Position numbers and translations under genes: made by a program
NCBI GenBank assembly: GCA_018260755.1
Contig: JAGTWP010000026.1
Coordinates: 1 to 18,123 of the forward strand
Source of the DNA: Candidatus Altarchaeum sp.
Lineage (GTDB): Archaea; Altiarchaeota; Altiarchaeia; Altiarchaeales; Altiarchaeaceae
Direction: 5' to 3'
Length of the DNA stretch: 18,123 nucleotides
Notes under the pieces: generated by a model
What the model was told of the DNA's origin: nothing
The model's input: the letters and a program-made list of their open reading frames with translations, nothing else
Database searches by the model: none
In this document: piece by piece, positions 1 through 6,538 of the stretch
Layout: each line of letters opens with the position of its first letter
How positions within the stretch are numbered: position 1 is the stretch's first letter

Positions 1-2
1 AT

Positions 3-275
3 ACTCTAACCAGTAACACAGCGAATAATAATAATTATCGTGGAATTTATTTATCTTCTTCAAATAGTACTCTAACTAGTAACACAGCGAATAATAATAA
101 TCAGGATGGAATTTATTTATATTCTTCCTCAAACAGCACATTAAACAACAACACAGCAAACACAAACACTCGGTATGGAATTTATTTATATTCTTCCTCA
201 AACAACAACCTGACCTCCAATACAGTGAATAATAATAATTATGGAATTTATTCCACAAACTCAAACACAACAATA
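3..275 (+). repeat. Coding tandem repeats of about 66-69 bp (beta-helix rungs)
   Basis: Four head-to-tail units begin near 3, 69, 138 and 207. They are nearly identical at the DNA level over stretches such as AACACAGCGAATAATAATAA in the first two units. Each unit encodes one beta-helix rung. The high nucleotide identity points to recent expansion, and the copy number may vary between strains. Confidence 0.8.
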
Positions 276-581
276 AATTCGAACATTGTTTGCGGGAATA
301 CCCAATTGGATTTCAATTCTTCTGATTGGCAATCAAGTTCCGGGGATAACAATACTTGTAATAATGCAGATGGATGGAATGATACCGGAGCAGCTGGATG
401 TAAAAATAAATGTATCTGGTGTACAGAGCCAAAAGATATCTTTGATGCTGTTGAAATGCTTGAGATATTAAGCGGAGAGAATAATTCAAACGGTTTGGTA
501 TATTGCGATTTAAATAACGACAATACAATAAATTTATTTGATGTATTTGCTTTAATTGACAAGATTGTTATCGAGGAATAA
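3..581 (+). CDS. Secreted parallel beta-helix (NosD-like) protein with C-terminal dockerin-like module, 5' partial
   Basis: The reading frame is open to the left edge, so this is the last 192 residues of a larger protein. It starts with four tandem 20-23-residue repeats rich in Asn, Ser and Thr, each with a core like NTxNNNNxxGIYL. This is the pattern of right-handed parallel beta-helix rungs in NosD/CASH-type surface proteins. A Cys-containing linker follows. The last 50 residues look like a dockerin: a degenerate first half (DIFDAVEMLEIL) and a clean calcium loop, DLNNDNTINLFD, with Asp/Asn at the ligand positions, followed by a short helix. The protein is probably exported and anchored or cross-linked outside the cell, though the signal peptide lies outside the window. 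Its 3' end overlaps the convergent mfnF remnant by 14 bp. The beta-helix call is firm. The dockerin call is likely, and its cohesin partner is unknown. Confidence 0.82.
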   Translation, partial: TLTSNTANNNNYRGIYLSSSNSTLTSNTANNNNQDGIYLYSSSNSTLNNNTANTNTRYGIYLYSSSNNNLTSNTVNNNNYGIYSTNSNTTINSNIVCGNTQLDFNSSDWQSSSGDNNTCNNADGWNDTGAAGCKNKCIWCTEPKDIFDAVEMLEILSGENNSNGLVYCDLNNDNTINLFDVFALIDKIVIEE

Positions 582-1020
582 TCTTAACAAACTTTGTTAA
601 AAAATAAAGTGCTTTTACTGCACTCAAATCCCTATATTTCAGCGAAGCATTCAGATCCTTATAAAGAAATTTTCCCGCACCTATAATAAGACGGTTTTTT
701 ATTTTATATTTCTTTTCTAATCGTTCAATTGCCCTGTTTATTGTTTTAATTTGTTCAGCCCTGAAATATTTTGCAATTTGTATAACATCCTCCTTTGAAA
801 TTTTACTTTTACTTTTACTTTCAGAAGTATTATAAATTTCACTATCGCTCACATCGCAGCAAACAGTTCTTGCAATCCTTCTCATACATTCAATTATACT
901 TTTTCCTTTTTCGTCAGATGTCTCTGAGGTATATTCATTTTCAGAAATTTTTCCCAAGCTCCTGTAAACATCACCTGTATTTGCGAAATACTCTGCTGAA
1001 ATTTTTAAATTTTTGCTCAA
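568..1020 (-). pseudogene. mfnF: C-terminal remnant of MfnF-like methanofuran biosynthesis protein
   Basis: The 150 residues match only the C-terminal half of MfnF (H4MPT-linked C1-transfer hydantoinase/kinase-like family). MfnF joins the tyramine-glutamate moiety to the furan methylamine in methanofuran synthesis. Recognisable family blocks are AEYFANTGDVYRSLGKIS, the following YTSETSDEKGKS (family YTxxTxDGxGKS), ECMRRIARTVCCD, and IIGAGKFL near residue 115. The N-terminal ASKHA ATP-binding half, roughly 180 residues, is absent: only 83 bp separate this ORF from mfnD. Family-like residues continue upstream of the TTG at 1018-1020 for about 15 codons until an in-frame TAA at 1066-1068, so no true start is visible. 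The gene follows mvaD and mfnD on the same strand, which fits the pathway. I infer a 5'-deleted pseudogene. A stand-alone domain is possible but less likely. Confidence 0.72.
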
Positions 1021-1103
1021 TTTAAATGAATGTGATAAAAAAAGCCAACATTTAGCATTACTTATTTACCACAACCCAAAATATTTATATCTATATTTGT
1101 TTT

Positions 1104-2066
1104 TTATTTTTTTATCCTGCATATCATTCTATCTTTATATTTCAAAATTTCAGCGACATTTAAAAATTTAACCTTACTTAACTCCTTACTTAAAATTTCC
1201 TCGTCTTTAAAACATGCAATATGTAATTTTGCAATATTTAAATTTGTTGCTTTGCTTAATGCGATTGCAGAGGTTGTAATTCGCGGATTAATTTCAATCA
1301 GATAAATTTTTTCGTTTTTAGTATCAATTACAAAATCTATTCCGATATAACCCTTCAGGTCTAAATGCATACATACGAGCTTTGAATACTCAAAAATTTT
1401 TGACTTTATATATTCATTTGCTTGAAATGGAACAACACCTCCATCATAAGATACCTTTCCTTTATCAAAATTTATGTATTGTTTGTTTAAAGAAACAGGC
1501 TCAACTTCTTTGCCTGCAAATAAACAAACAGATGTATGAATTCCGTCAATAAATTCCTGAACGATAAATTTTTCGTTAAATTTTTGTTTTCCTGATTTGA
1601 CAAATCTTTCATAGCACTCATTATCTTTAAAAACATATATGCTTTCGCATCCTGTCCCATATATTGGTTTTATTATTATCGGAAAATCAGCAAGATTTGG
1701 AAATTTAGTAGTTTTTGGCATTGGAATCTTTCCTTTTAATTCCTTATACAGAGAAAATTTGTTCAGTGTTTTGTTAAGTGAATCTATTGGCGAAATGAGA
1801 ACTTTGTCAAAAATGTTGTGACGATTTAAAAAATTTGAAATTTCCAGTAATTCATAATTCGGTGCTATTAAAATTGTATTGTCAGAATTATAAATATTTT
1901 TCAAAATTTTTTCATACAAGTGCTCGCCATTGTTATCTGACATTGTGCAGGTATTAATTCCTTCTTTTTTTAAGCCATAAATCATTAAATTTCGCATTGC
2001 TCTTCCTTCTATGCTCAAATTTTTATCATTTACAGCGGTTGCATATTCAAATACGAAGATTTTCAT
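1104..2066 (-). CDS. mfnD: Tyramine-L-glutamate ligase, ATP-grasp family (methanofuran biosynthesis)
   Basis: MfnD uses ATP to join tyramine to the gamma-carboxylate of glutamate, an early step of methanofuran assembly in the cytoplasm. The 320-aa length suits the family. It opens with MKIFVFEYATA (family hallmark FEYA). The ATP-grasp lysine block is FPIIIKPIYGTGCESIYVF near residues 128-147. This is followed by IVQEFIDGIHTSVCLFAGKE, VSLNKQYI, GYIGIDFVID and the metal-binding IYLIEINPRITTS near 255-267. These match the archaeal MfnD pattern closely, so a generic RimK-like ligase is less likely. The gene starts only 6 bp after mvaD and is surely cotranscribed with it. The mfnF remnant downstream supports the methanofuran assignment. 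Confidence 0.8.
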   Translation of the reverse strand: MKIFVFEYATAVNDKNLSIEGRAMRNLMIYGLKKEGINTCTMSDNNGEHLYEKILKNIYNSDNTILIAPNYELLEISNFLNRHNIFDKVLISPIDSLNKTLNKFSLYKELKGKIPMPKTTKFPNLADFPIIIKPIYGTGCESIYVFKDNECYERFVKSGKQKFNEKFIVQEFIDGIHTSVCLFAGKEVEPVSLNKQYINFDKGKVSYDGGVVPFQANEYIKSKIFEYSKLVCMHLDLKGYIGIDFVIDTKNEKIYLIEINPRITTSAIALSKATNLNIAKLHIACFKDEEILSKELSKVKFLNVAEILKYKDRMICRIKK

Positions 2067-2072
2067 TTAATT

Positions 2073-3038
2073 TTAAAATAAATCTTCCTTAATCACTCTT
2101 GCCTTTCCTCCTGGTTTTGATTCTAAAATTTCAAAATTTAATTCGCTAATTCTTTCTTTGACCTTTTCTTTATCCTTATGCAAACACAAAACATGAACAT
2201 TTGGACCTGCATCAATTGTAAAATAGCATTCAATTCCGTTCTTTCGCAAATTCCATACTTCCTTCATAATTTTCAATGTCTCAGGCTCCCAGTAAAACAA
2301 TCCCGAATTCATCATCACAGTATGCATAGATATGCAGTCCTTTTCAGCATAAGTTCCGAGCGTTTTCAAATTTCTATCAATTATAGATTTTCTCACAAAA
2401 TTTAAATTTTCATTAACTTCGGCAAGCCGTGCATAAAAATAAGGATTAAATTTCTGCATCCCTGTTGTTGATGAGACATCTTTTTTTTCCTTTTTTACCA
2501 TAACTATTAAATCATAAATTTCAAAATATTCGGAGTTTGCAATTGAAACCGAGTATGAATCATCATTACAGGTTCCGGTTAGCCATTCTGTGAATCCGTC
2601 GGGAATTGACCTGCATGCAGAACCGCTTCCTAATCTTGCCAATATGCTTAGTTCTTTTTCGCTCAAATTTAAATTTAAGGCAGATGCACTTGCCACTGTT
2701 AAAGCAGCAAATCCGGACGCCGAAGATGCGATTCCGCTTGACATAGGAAAGTTATTCTCGCTTACAACCTTTGCCTTTAAGGTAGTATTTACCTGATTTC
2801 TAAATCTGTCTATAAATTTAATTACTCTTTCCTTTGCTGTTCCTTCCGCAACATTTTTGTTAATTATGACAACGTCCTCATCAAAGTCATTAAATTCAAC
2901 CGTTGTTTTTGTCCATAAATTTCCCAGATTCATTGAAATGCTATTGTTGAGCGGAATTCTCAAATCTTCGTCCTTTTTTCCCCAATATTTAACGAATGCA
3001 ATATTAGGATGTGATATTGCTGTTGATTTAAATTTCAT
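2073..3038 (-). CDS. mvaD: Diphosphomevalonate (or phosphomevalonate) decarboxylase
   Basis: This GHMP-kinase-fold enzyme performs the ATP-dependent decarboxylation of (di)phosphomevalonate in the mevalonate pathway that supplies archaeal isoprenoid lipids. The 321-aa length is typical. Motifs in order: NIAFVKYWGKKDE with the active-site Lys17; the phosphate-binding loop MSSGIASSASGFAAL (residues 99-113); GSGSACRSIPDGFTEW (138-152); SSTTGM (189-194); and FTIDAGPNVHVL with catalytic Asp276. All key residues are present, so it should be active. I cannot tell by eye whether it prefers diphosphomevalonate (classical) or monophosphomevalonate (some archaea). It is the first gene of the mvaD-mfnD-mfnF' operon. 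Its first nine codons are part of a 36-bp sequence repeated at 5689-5724. A TATA-like stretch (3097-3112) lies about 60-75 bp upstream of the ATG. Confidence 0.9.
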   Translation of the reverse strand: MKFKSTAISHPNIAFVKYWGKKDEDLRIPLNNSISMNLGNLWTKTTVEFNDFDEDVVIINKNVAEGTAKERVIKFIDRFRNQVNTTLKAKVVSENNFPMSSGIASSASGFAALTVASASALNLNLSEKELSILARLGSGSACRSIPDGFTEWLTGTCNDDSYSVSIANSEYFEIYDLIVMVKKEKKDVSSTTGMQKFNPYFYARLAEVNENLNFVRKSIIDRNLKTLGTYAEKDCISMHTVMMNSGLFYWEPETLKIMKEVWNLRKNGIECYFTIDAGPNVHVLCLHKDKEKVKERISELNFEILESKPGGKARVIKEDLF

Positions 3039-3048
3039 TTTAAAATTT
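3013..3048. repeat. 36-bp direct repeat, copy 1 (mvaD 5' end)
   Basis: These 36 bases cover the first codons and start of mvaD plus 10 bp upstream. They recur without a mismatch and in the same orientation at 5689-5724. Together the two copies bound the 2.64-kb segment that carries the double-TIR gene and its 184-aa partner. Confidence 0.95.
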
Positions 3049-3474
3049 GTAGTTTTAAGTTTTTGATTTTTATGGAGTTTAAAAATTTTCTTGCCGTTAT
3101 ATATATTATAATAATACTTTTAGGTAGTGATAAAGAGGTAATGATATTTTGTAACAATTTTATGCATTTTACCCTTTCCAAATATTGAATTTTGGTTTAA
3201 ATATTAAATTTTATCATTACTATTTTAGCACGACCCAATATTTTACACCCGATATACGATTCATTAATCTGCTTTAATAGTGCAAAGATAGTGGGACTTA
3301 CTCAAAACATACATAAATTCAGGGATTTTAAGGCCTTTTTACGTATTGAACTACGTAAGTCCTGAATAGTAGATTGACTAATGTTGCAAAATAACTTTTT
3401 CAGAACCATTCCTTGCACCATCATTGAGTCAACCAAAACAAATGAATGCGTAAAGCATTGTCTACTACAAAAAA
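3049..3474. other. Intergenic region with hairpins and possible mobile-element remnant
   Basis: No convincing gene was found in these 426 bp. The mvaD-proximal part is AT-rich and holds a TATA-like stretch at 3097-3112. A 9-bp inverted repeat (GTAATGATA at 3138-3146, TATCATTAC at 3212-3220) follows. The part from about 3230 to 3474 is less AT-rich than other spacers. It contains a perfect 7-bp hairpin (TTACGTA 3339-3345, TACGTAA 3352-3358, 6-nt loop) and longer-range arms (GGACTTAC 3294-3301 with GTAAGTCC 3355-3362; ATTCAGG 3317-3323 with CCTGAAT 3361-3367). It could be an insertion-sequence end, a structured RNA or a terminator. I cannot decide which. Confidence 0.45.
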
Positions 3475-4029
3475 TCATATAAGTTTCATCTTTTTTAACT
3501 TTTCTTCAATTCGTTCTATTGCTTCAAGATGGGCATTTGAACCGGTCTCAAATATTTTATCAAAAAGAGATCTATAAAAAGACATTCCATTTGTCATATA
3601 AGTAATTCCAATAATTCTTTTATCTTTATCTCCTTTCCATCCTATTAAAGTATGATGATCGCCGATAATACAACTTATAAAGTCATCATGTTCTACATAT
3701 CGTAATGCAACAGTTTCCCAATGTGATGTTAGTTCCATCCAACTTTTTTTGATCTCTTCCCATCCATTTTTTCCGTTCTTTTTCACATATTCAATTATTA
3801 CATCTTCTGTTCTAGGAAGTGAAAATAAATATTCAACAAATATCTTATCTTCTTTTATTTTCTTCATTAGCACCTCGTAGTATTCCTTCCTTTCTTTTGT
3901 TGCTCTTTCACTTGGAAGAATTAATGCAGGCGTCTTTGCGGCACCTCCAAAAAAATATGTTTCATTTACTATTGAGATTGCTCTCTTATAAAATGCTTCA
4001 TTTCCAACCTCTTCTTCAACAACAACCAT
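3475..4029 (-). CDS. 184-aa partner of the double-TIR protein; PLD-like/sensor-type domain suspected
   Basis: I do not recognise this as a named family. It has no signal peptide or membrane segment and is rich in charged residues. The ordered pattern, with an N-terminal helix, VEYLFSLP near residues 66-73, and then a closing IIGDHHTLIGWKGDKDKRIIG (about 121-141) followed by a helix SFYRSLFDKIFE, resembles the last half of degenerate phospholipase-D-like domains used as sensors in archaeal regulators. No HKD catalytic motif is visible. A similar closing block (GIVFGENSNEALIWWKP, then VITELFNRNY) ends the neighbouring double-TIR protein. The gene starts 45 bp after that protein's stop, on the same strand, so the two are probably cotranscribed. 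A role as partner, regulator or immunity protein of the TIR effector is inference. Confidence 0.6.
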   Translation of the reverse strand: MVVVEEEVGNEAFYKRAISIVNETYFFGGAAKTPALILPSERATKERKEYYEVLMKKIKEDKIFVEYLFSLPRTEDVIIEYVKKNGKNGWEEIKKSWMELTSHWETVALRYVEHDDFISCIIGDHHTLIGWKGDKDKRIIGITYMTNGMSFYRSLFDKIFETGSNAHLEAIERIEEKLKKMKLI

Positions 4030-4074
4030 TTTAATGACAAATTATTAATAAATTTAGTTTTTTAAATTTAGTTT

Positions 4075-5556
4075 TTAAATAAAAATTTTTGAAAATTCTG
4101 AAAATGTATCAAAAGATAATTCTTTGTTATAATTCCTGTTAAAAAGCTCTGTTATTACATCTATTTCTTCTTTACTATCCTCAAACATTACGTATACTAT
4201 ATCTTCATTTGCTGGTTTCCACCATATTAACGCTTCATTTGAATTTTCACCAAAAACAATTCCTTCATCTTTAGAAGGTGTTTGTAAAATACTTCCAAAA
4301 GGATCAATTAATTTTAAATATGGCTTTCCAAGCAATATATTCATATCTTTTAGCAATTTATCCTTTGTCTTTTGCAGATTATTTATTTTTTCTACTGTGG
4401 TTTTCCAAGAAAATAAGAGAAATATGTTTTTATCATTTTTCATTGCATTGTCAAGCAATTTTATAACTTCCTTCATATATCTTTCACTTAAGCAACTAAT
4501 GGGAGCCACTGGAGAATAAAAATAAATTCTTTTGTTTTTGTTAATTATTTCTTCAATATTTTTCACAAATTCCGACTCGCTCATAAGTTTCAGTCCTTTT
4601 TTTTCTTTGAGGAGTTCATGCATGCTAATTTTATATAATTCTTCAATTTTTGTACCAAATTCTTTTGCTACTTCTTCTTTACTTTCAAATGGTTCTTGCC
4701 TTAACCATTGAAGAGTATTTACTTCTTCAGGAATTTCCGCTCCCTTCATACAGACACACAAAATAAAGTTTTCCTTTTCTACACTCTTTGCTACATAGAA
4801 TTCTTTTTTTAAAGATTCGCTGGTTTCCCATGCTTCTGAAGTAAGAATGAGAACAAAATAATCTGCTTTTTTTATCTTCTTAAATCTATATTTCTCTTCA
4901 TTTTCTTCCCCTGCAGGCATATCTTCTGCAGCAACAAAAGCTTCTTCAATTTCTTCTAGCCCTTTAAAAAAGTGTTTTAAATGTATTGCTATATCTTTTC
5001 CTATGTCTGTTTCATAAGCTATAAAAAATTTTAGTTTTCGTTTCTTTAATTCTTTAATTTTTCTACTTTCTTGGAGGAGTTCATGCATGCGATCTTCATA
5101 TATTTGGAGGAGTTCATGCATGCGATCTTCATATATTTTTTTAATTTTTGTACCAAATTCTCTTGCTACTTCTTCTTCATTTTTAAATGGTTCTTGCCTT
5201 AACCATTGAATAGTCTTTACTTCTTCAGGAATTTCCGCTCCCTTCATACAGACACACAAAATAAAGTTTTTCTTTTTTACACTCTTTGCTACATAGAATT
5301 CTTTTTTTAAAGATTCGCTGATTTCCCATGCTTTTGGAGTAAGAATGAGAACAAAATAATCTGCTTTTTTTATCTTCTCAAATCTATACTCCTCTTCATT
5401 TTCTTCCCCTGGAGAAATATCTTCTGCAGCAACAAAAGCTTCTTCAATTTCTTTTAGCTCTTCCAAAAAGTATTTTAAATGTATTGCTATATCTTTTCCT
5501 GTGCGTGTTTCATAAGCTATAAAAAATTTTAGTTTTTGTCCTTTTAAATTTTCCAT
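4075..5556 (-). CDS. Tandem double-TIR protein with C-terminal PLD-like/sensor-type domain
   Basis: Two TIR domains lie at about residues 9-140 and 175-306. Each has a first strand KFFIAYET, a box with FVAAED and pGEENEE, KADYFVLILT, and then ESLKKEFYVAKS. The Glu in that helix (Glu86 and Glu252) sits where the NAD-cleaving glutamate of TIR NADases lies. The domains are about 80% or more identical and their DNA is also very similar, so the duplication (about 498 bp) is recent. The linker carries an 11-residue repeat, IYEDRMHELLQ, twice, and MHELL returns after the second TIR. Residues about 325-493 form a different domain (RIYFYSPVAP, later GIVFGENSNEALIWWKP) resembling catalytically dead PLD-like sensor domains. 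TIR proteins of this kind often deplete NAD in antiviral defence. That role is inferred here. The protein is cytoplasmic, with no membrane segment. The cassette is bounded by a 36-bp repeat. Confidence 0.83.
   Translation of the reverse strand: MENLKGQKLKFFIAYETRTGKDIAIHLKYFLEELKEIEEAFVAAEDISPGEENEEEYRFEKIKKADYFVLILTPKAWEISESLKKEFYVAKSVKKKNFILCVCMKGAEIPEEVKTIQWLRQEPFKNEEEVAREFGTKIKKIYEDRMHELLQIYEDRMHELLQESRKIKELKKRKLKFFIAYETDIGKDIAIHLKHFFKGLEEIEEAFVAAEDMPAGEENEEKYRFKKIKKADYFVLILTSEAWETSESLKKEFYVAKSVEKENFILCVCMKGAEIPEEVNTLQWLRQEPFESKEEVAKEFGTKIEELYKISMHELLKEKKGLKLMSESEFVKNIEEIINKNKRIYFYSPVAPISCLSERYMKEVIKLLDNAMKNDKNIFLLFSWKTTVEKINNLQKTKDKLLKDMNILLGKPYLKLIDPFGSILQTPSKDEGIVFGENSNEALIWWKPANEDIVYVMFEDSKEEIDVITELFNRNYNKELSFDTFSEFSKIFI
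5071..5136 (-). repeat. Two perfect 33-bp tandem units in the TIR linker
   Basis: Units at 5071-5103 and 5104-5136 are identical and in frame. They encode IYEDRMHELLQ twice. A third, partial match (GAGGAGTTCATGCATGC) occurs near 4609-4625, after the second TIR domain. This marks the edge of the larger internal duplication of about 498 bp. Confidence 0.92.
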
Positions 5557-5688
5557 TTTTTAGGGAAATAATAGTGTCAGTGTTAAATATCCATAATCAA
5601 AACAAAATTAATAATTATTGCTCACGATAAACAATTAATTATGCGTGAAATAATTTAATTCTTACACTTACAATTAACGCAATTTTGA

Positions 5689-5724
5689 GATATTGCTGTT
5701 GATTTAAATTTCATTTTAAAATTT
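5689..5724. repeat. 36-bp direct repeat, copy 2 (orphan mvaD 5' fragment)
   Basis: This is an exact copy of 3013-3048. On the minus strand it reads the mvaD start and MKFKSTAIS, then diverges and stops after 19 codons. It marks the distal edge of the TIR cassette. Because TATA-like sequence lies just beyond it, this could be the site of the ancestral mvaD promoter. Confidence 0.93.
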
Positions 5725-5791
5725 TAAAATTTTATGAAAATTTATAATTTGTTAAAATAATAATTTATAATTCGTTAAAATTAAAGATTAG

Positions 5792-5895
5792 ATTAAAGAT
5801 TAGATAAAAAAGATTAGATTAAAGATTAGATAAAAAAGATTAGATTAAAGATTAGATAAAAAAGATTAGATTAAAGATTAGATAAAAAAGATTAG
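5792..5895 (+). repeat. Minisatellite: four perfect 26-bp tandem units
   Basis: Four identical 26-bp units lie end to end (5792-5817, 5818-5843, 5844-5869, 5870-5895), built from the core AAAGATTAGATAAA. Shortened, degenerate units continue to the KH start codon at 5958. The plus strand is purine-rich with almost no C. The array fills the 5' untranslated or promoter region of the KH gene. Confidence 0.93.
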
Positions 5896-5957
5896 ATAAA
5901 GATTAGATAAAGAATATTAAATTAAAGATTAGATAAAGAATATTGGATAAAGATAAG

Positions 5958-6494
5958 ATGCAATACACAAAAATAGCAGAAGACCGAATTGGTGTGCTGA
6001 TAGGAAAGGATGGAGAAATAAAAAAGAAAATAGAGGAAAAAACGCATACGAAGATTACAGTCACCGGAACAGAGGTAGATATTTCCGGCTCACCTTATTA
6101 CGAAATGCTTGCAGAAAATGTAGTTGATGCAATAAGTTTGGGATTTAGTCCGGAAAAGGCAATATTATTGACAAAAGAGTATAAGGATTACACTTATGAA
6201 TTCATTTTTCTATCGGAAAAAAAATTTCTGCCCCTCAGAGGAAGGGTTATAGGAACAAACAGGAGTGTTCTGGATAGCATAGAAAAAATTTCAGAGTGTT
6301 ATGTGTGTGTGGGAAAAGAAGGCATAGGTATAATTGGTGATTATGAGGATGTTGAAGATGTAAAAGAGGCAATATTAATGCTCATTAATCACGGAAAACC
6401 CGGAACTGCATACGGATTTTTAGATAAGAGAAAAAAACAACGTAAAGATAGAGAAATGAGAAGAGTAATAAATTCGGAAGACAAATTAGAATAA
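5958..6494 (+). CDS. Archaeal KH-domain RNA-binding protein, PNO1/Dim2-like
   Basis: The archaeal PNO1/Dim2 homologue binds the 3' end region of pre-16S rRNA and helps small-subunit maturation. The protein has 178 residues from the ATG at 5958. KH domain 1 has the classic loop IGVLIGKDGEIKKKIEE (GKDG at 16-19). It is followed by the family sentence VVDAISLGFSPEKAILL (55-71). A second, degenerate KH (LRGRVIGTNRSVLDSIEK, 93-110) follows, and the tail has HGKPGTAYGFLDKRKKQRK. I prefer ATG 5958 over the in-frame TTG at 5943, because homologues begin a few residues before the first KH strand and the TTG lies in the degenerate repeat. No clear Shine-Dalgarno is present. It converges with the regulator gene at 6539. 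Confidence 0.85.
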   Translation: MQYTKIAEDRIGVLIGKDGEIKKKIEEKTHTKITVTGTEVDISGSPYYEMLAENVVDAISLGFSPEKAILLTKEYKDYTYEFIFLSEKKFLPLRGRVIGTNRSVLDSIEKISECYVCVGKEGIGIIGDYEDVEDVKEAILMLINHGKPGTAYGFLDKRKKQRKDREMRRVINSEDKLE

Positions 6495-6538
6495 ATTTAT
6501 ATATTTTCTTTTGGATGTTCCGGAAAAATGGAAAAATT

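Larger units (their letters stand above)
5557..5957. other. Long AT-rich spacer upstream of the KH gene
   Basis: These 401 bp lie between the divergent double-TIR and KH genes. In order they contain the TIR upstream region (5557-5688), the second copy of the 36-bp mvaD sequence (5689-5724), a 23-bp near-duplicate with TATA-like content (starting about 5740 and 5763), and the 26-bp minisatellite (5792-5895) with degenerate units up to the KH start. No gene is seen. The mvaD copy encodes only a 19-codon dead end. Confidence 0.7.

Noticed and set aside
248-562. Minus-strand ORF of 104 codons opposite the dockerin region
   Set aside because: It is a shadow of the repeat-protein gene, with no family-like motifs and composition dictated by the Asn-rich plus strand.
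3241-3474. Possible transposase gene in the orphan spacer
   Set aside because: The longest minus-strand frame there is under 40 codons and shows no transposase motif. Only an element end remains possible.
3819-4034. Plus-strand ORF opposite the 184-aa gene
   Set aside because: Leu/Ser-rich mirror of a charged minus-strand protein, with no start signal and no recognisable motif.
5792-5895. Regular repeats considered as a CRISPR array
   Set aside because: Units are directly tandem with no unique spacers, and no cas gene is nearby.
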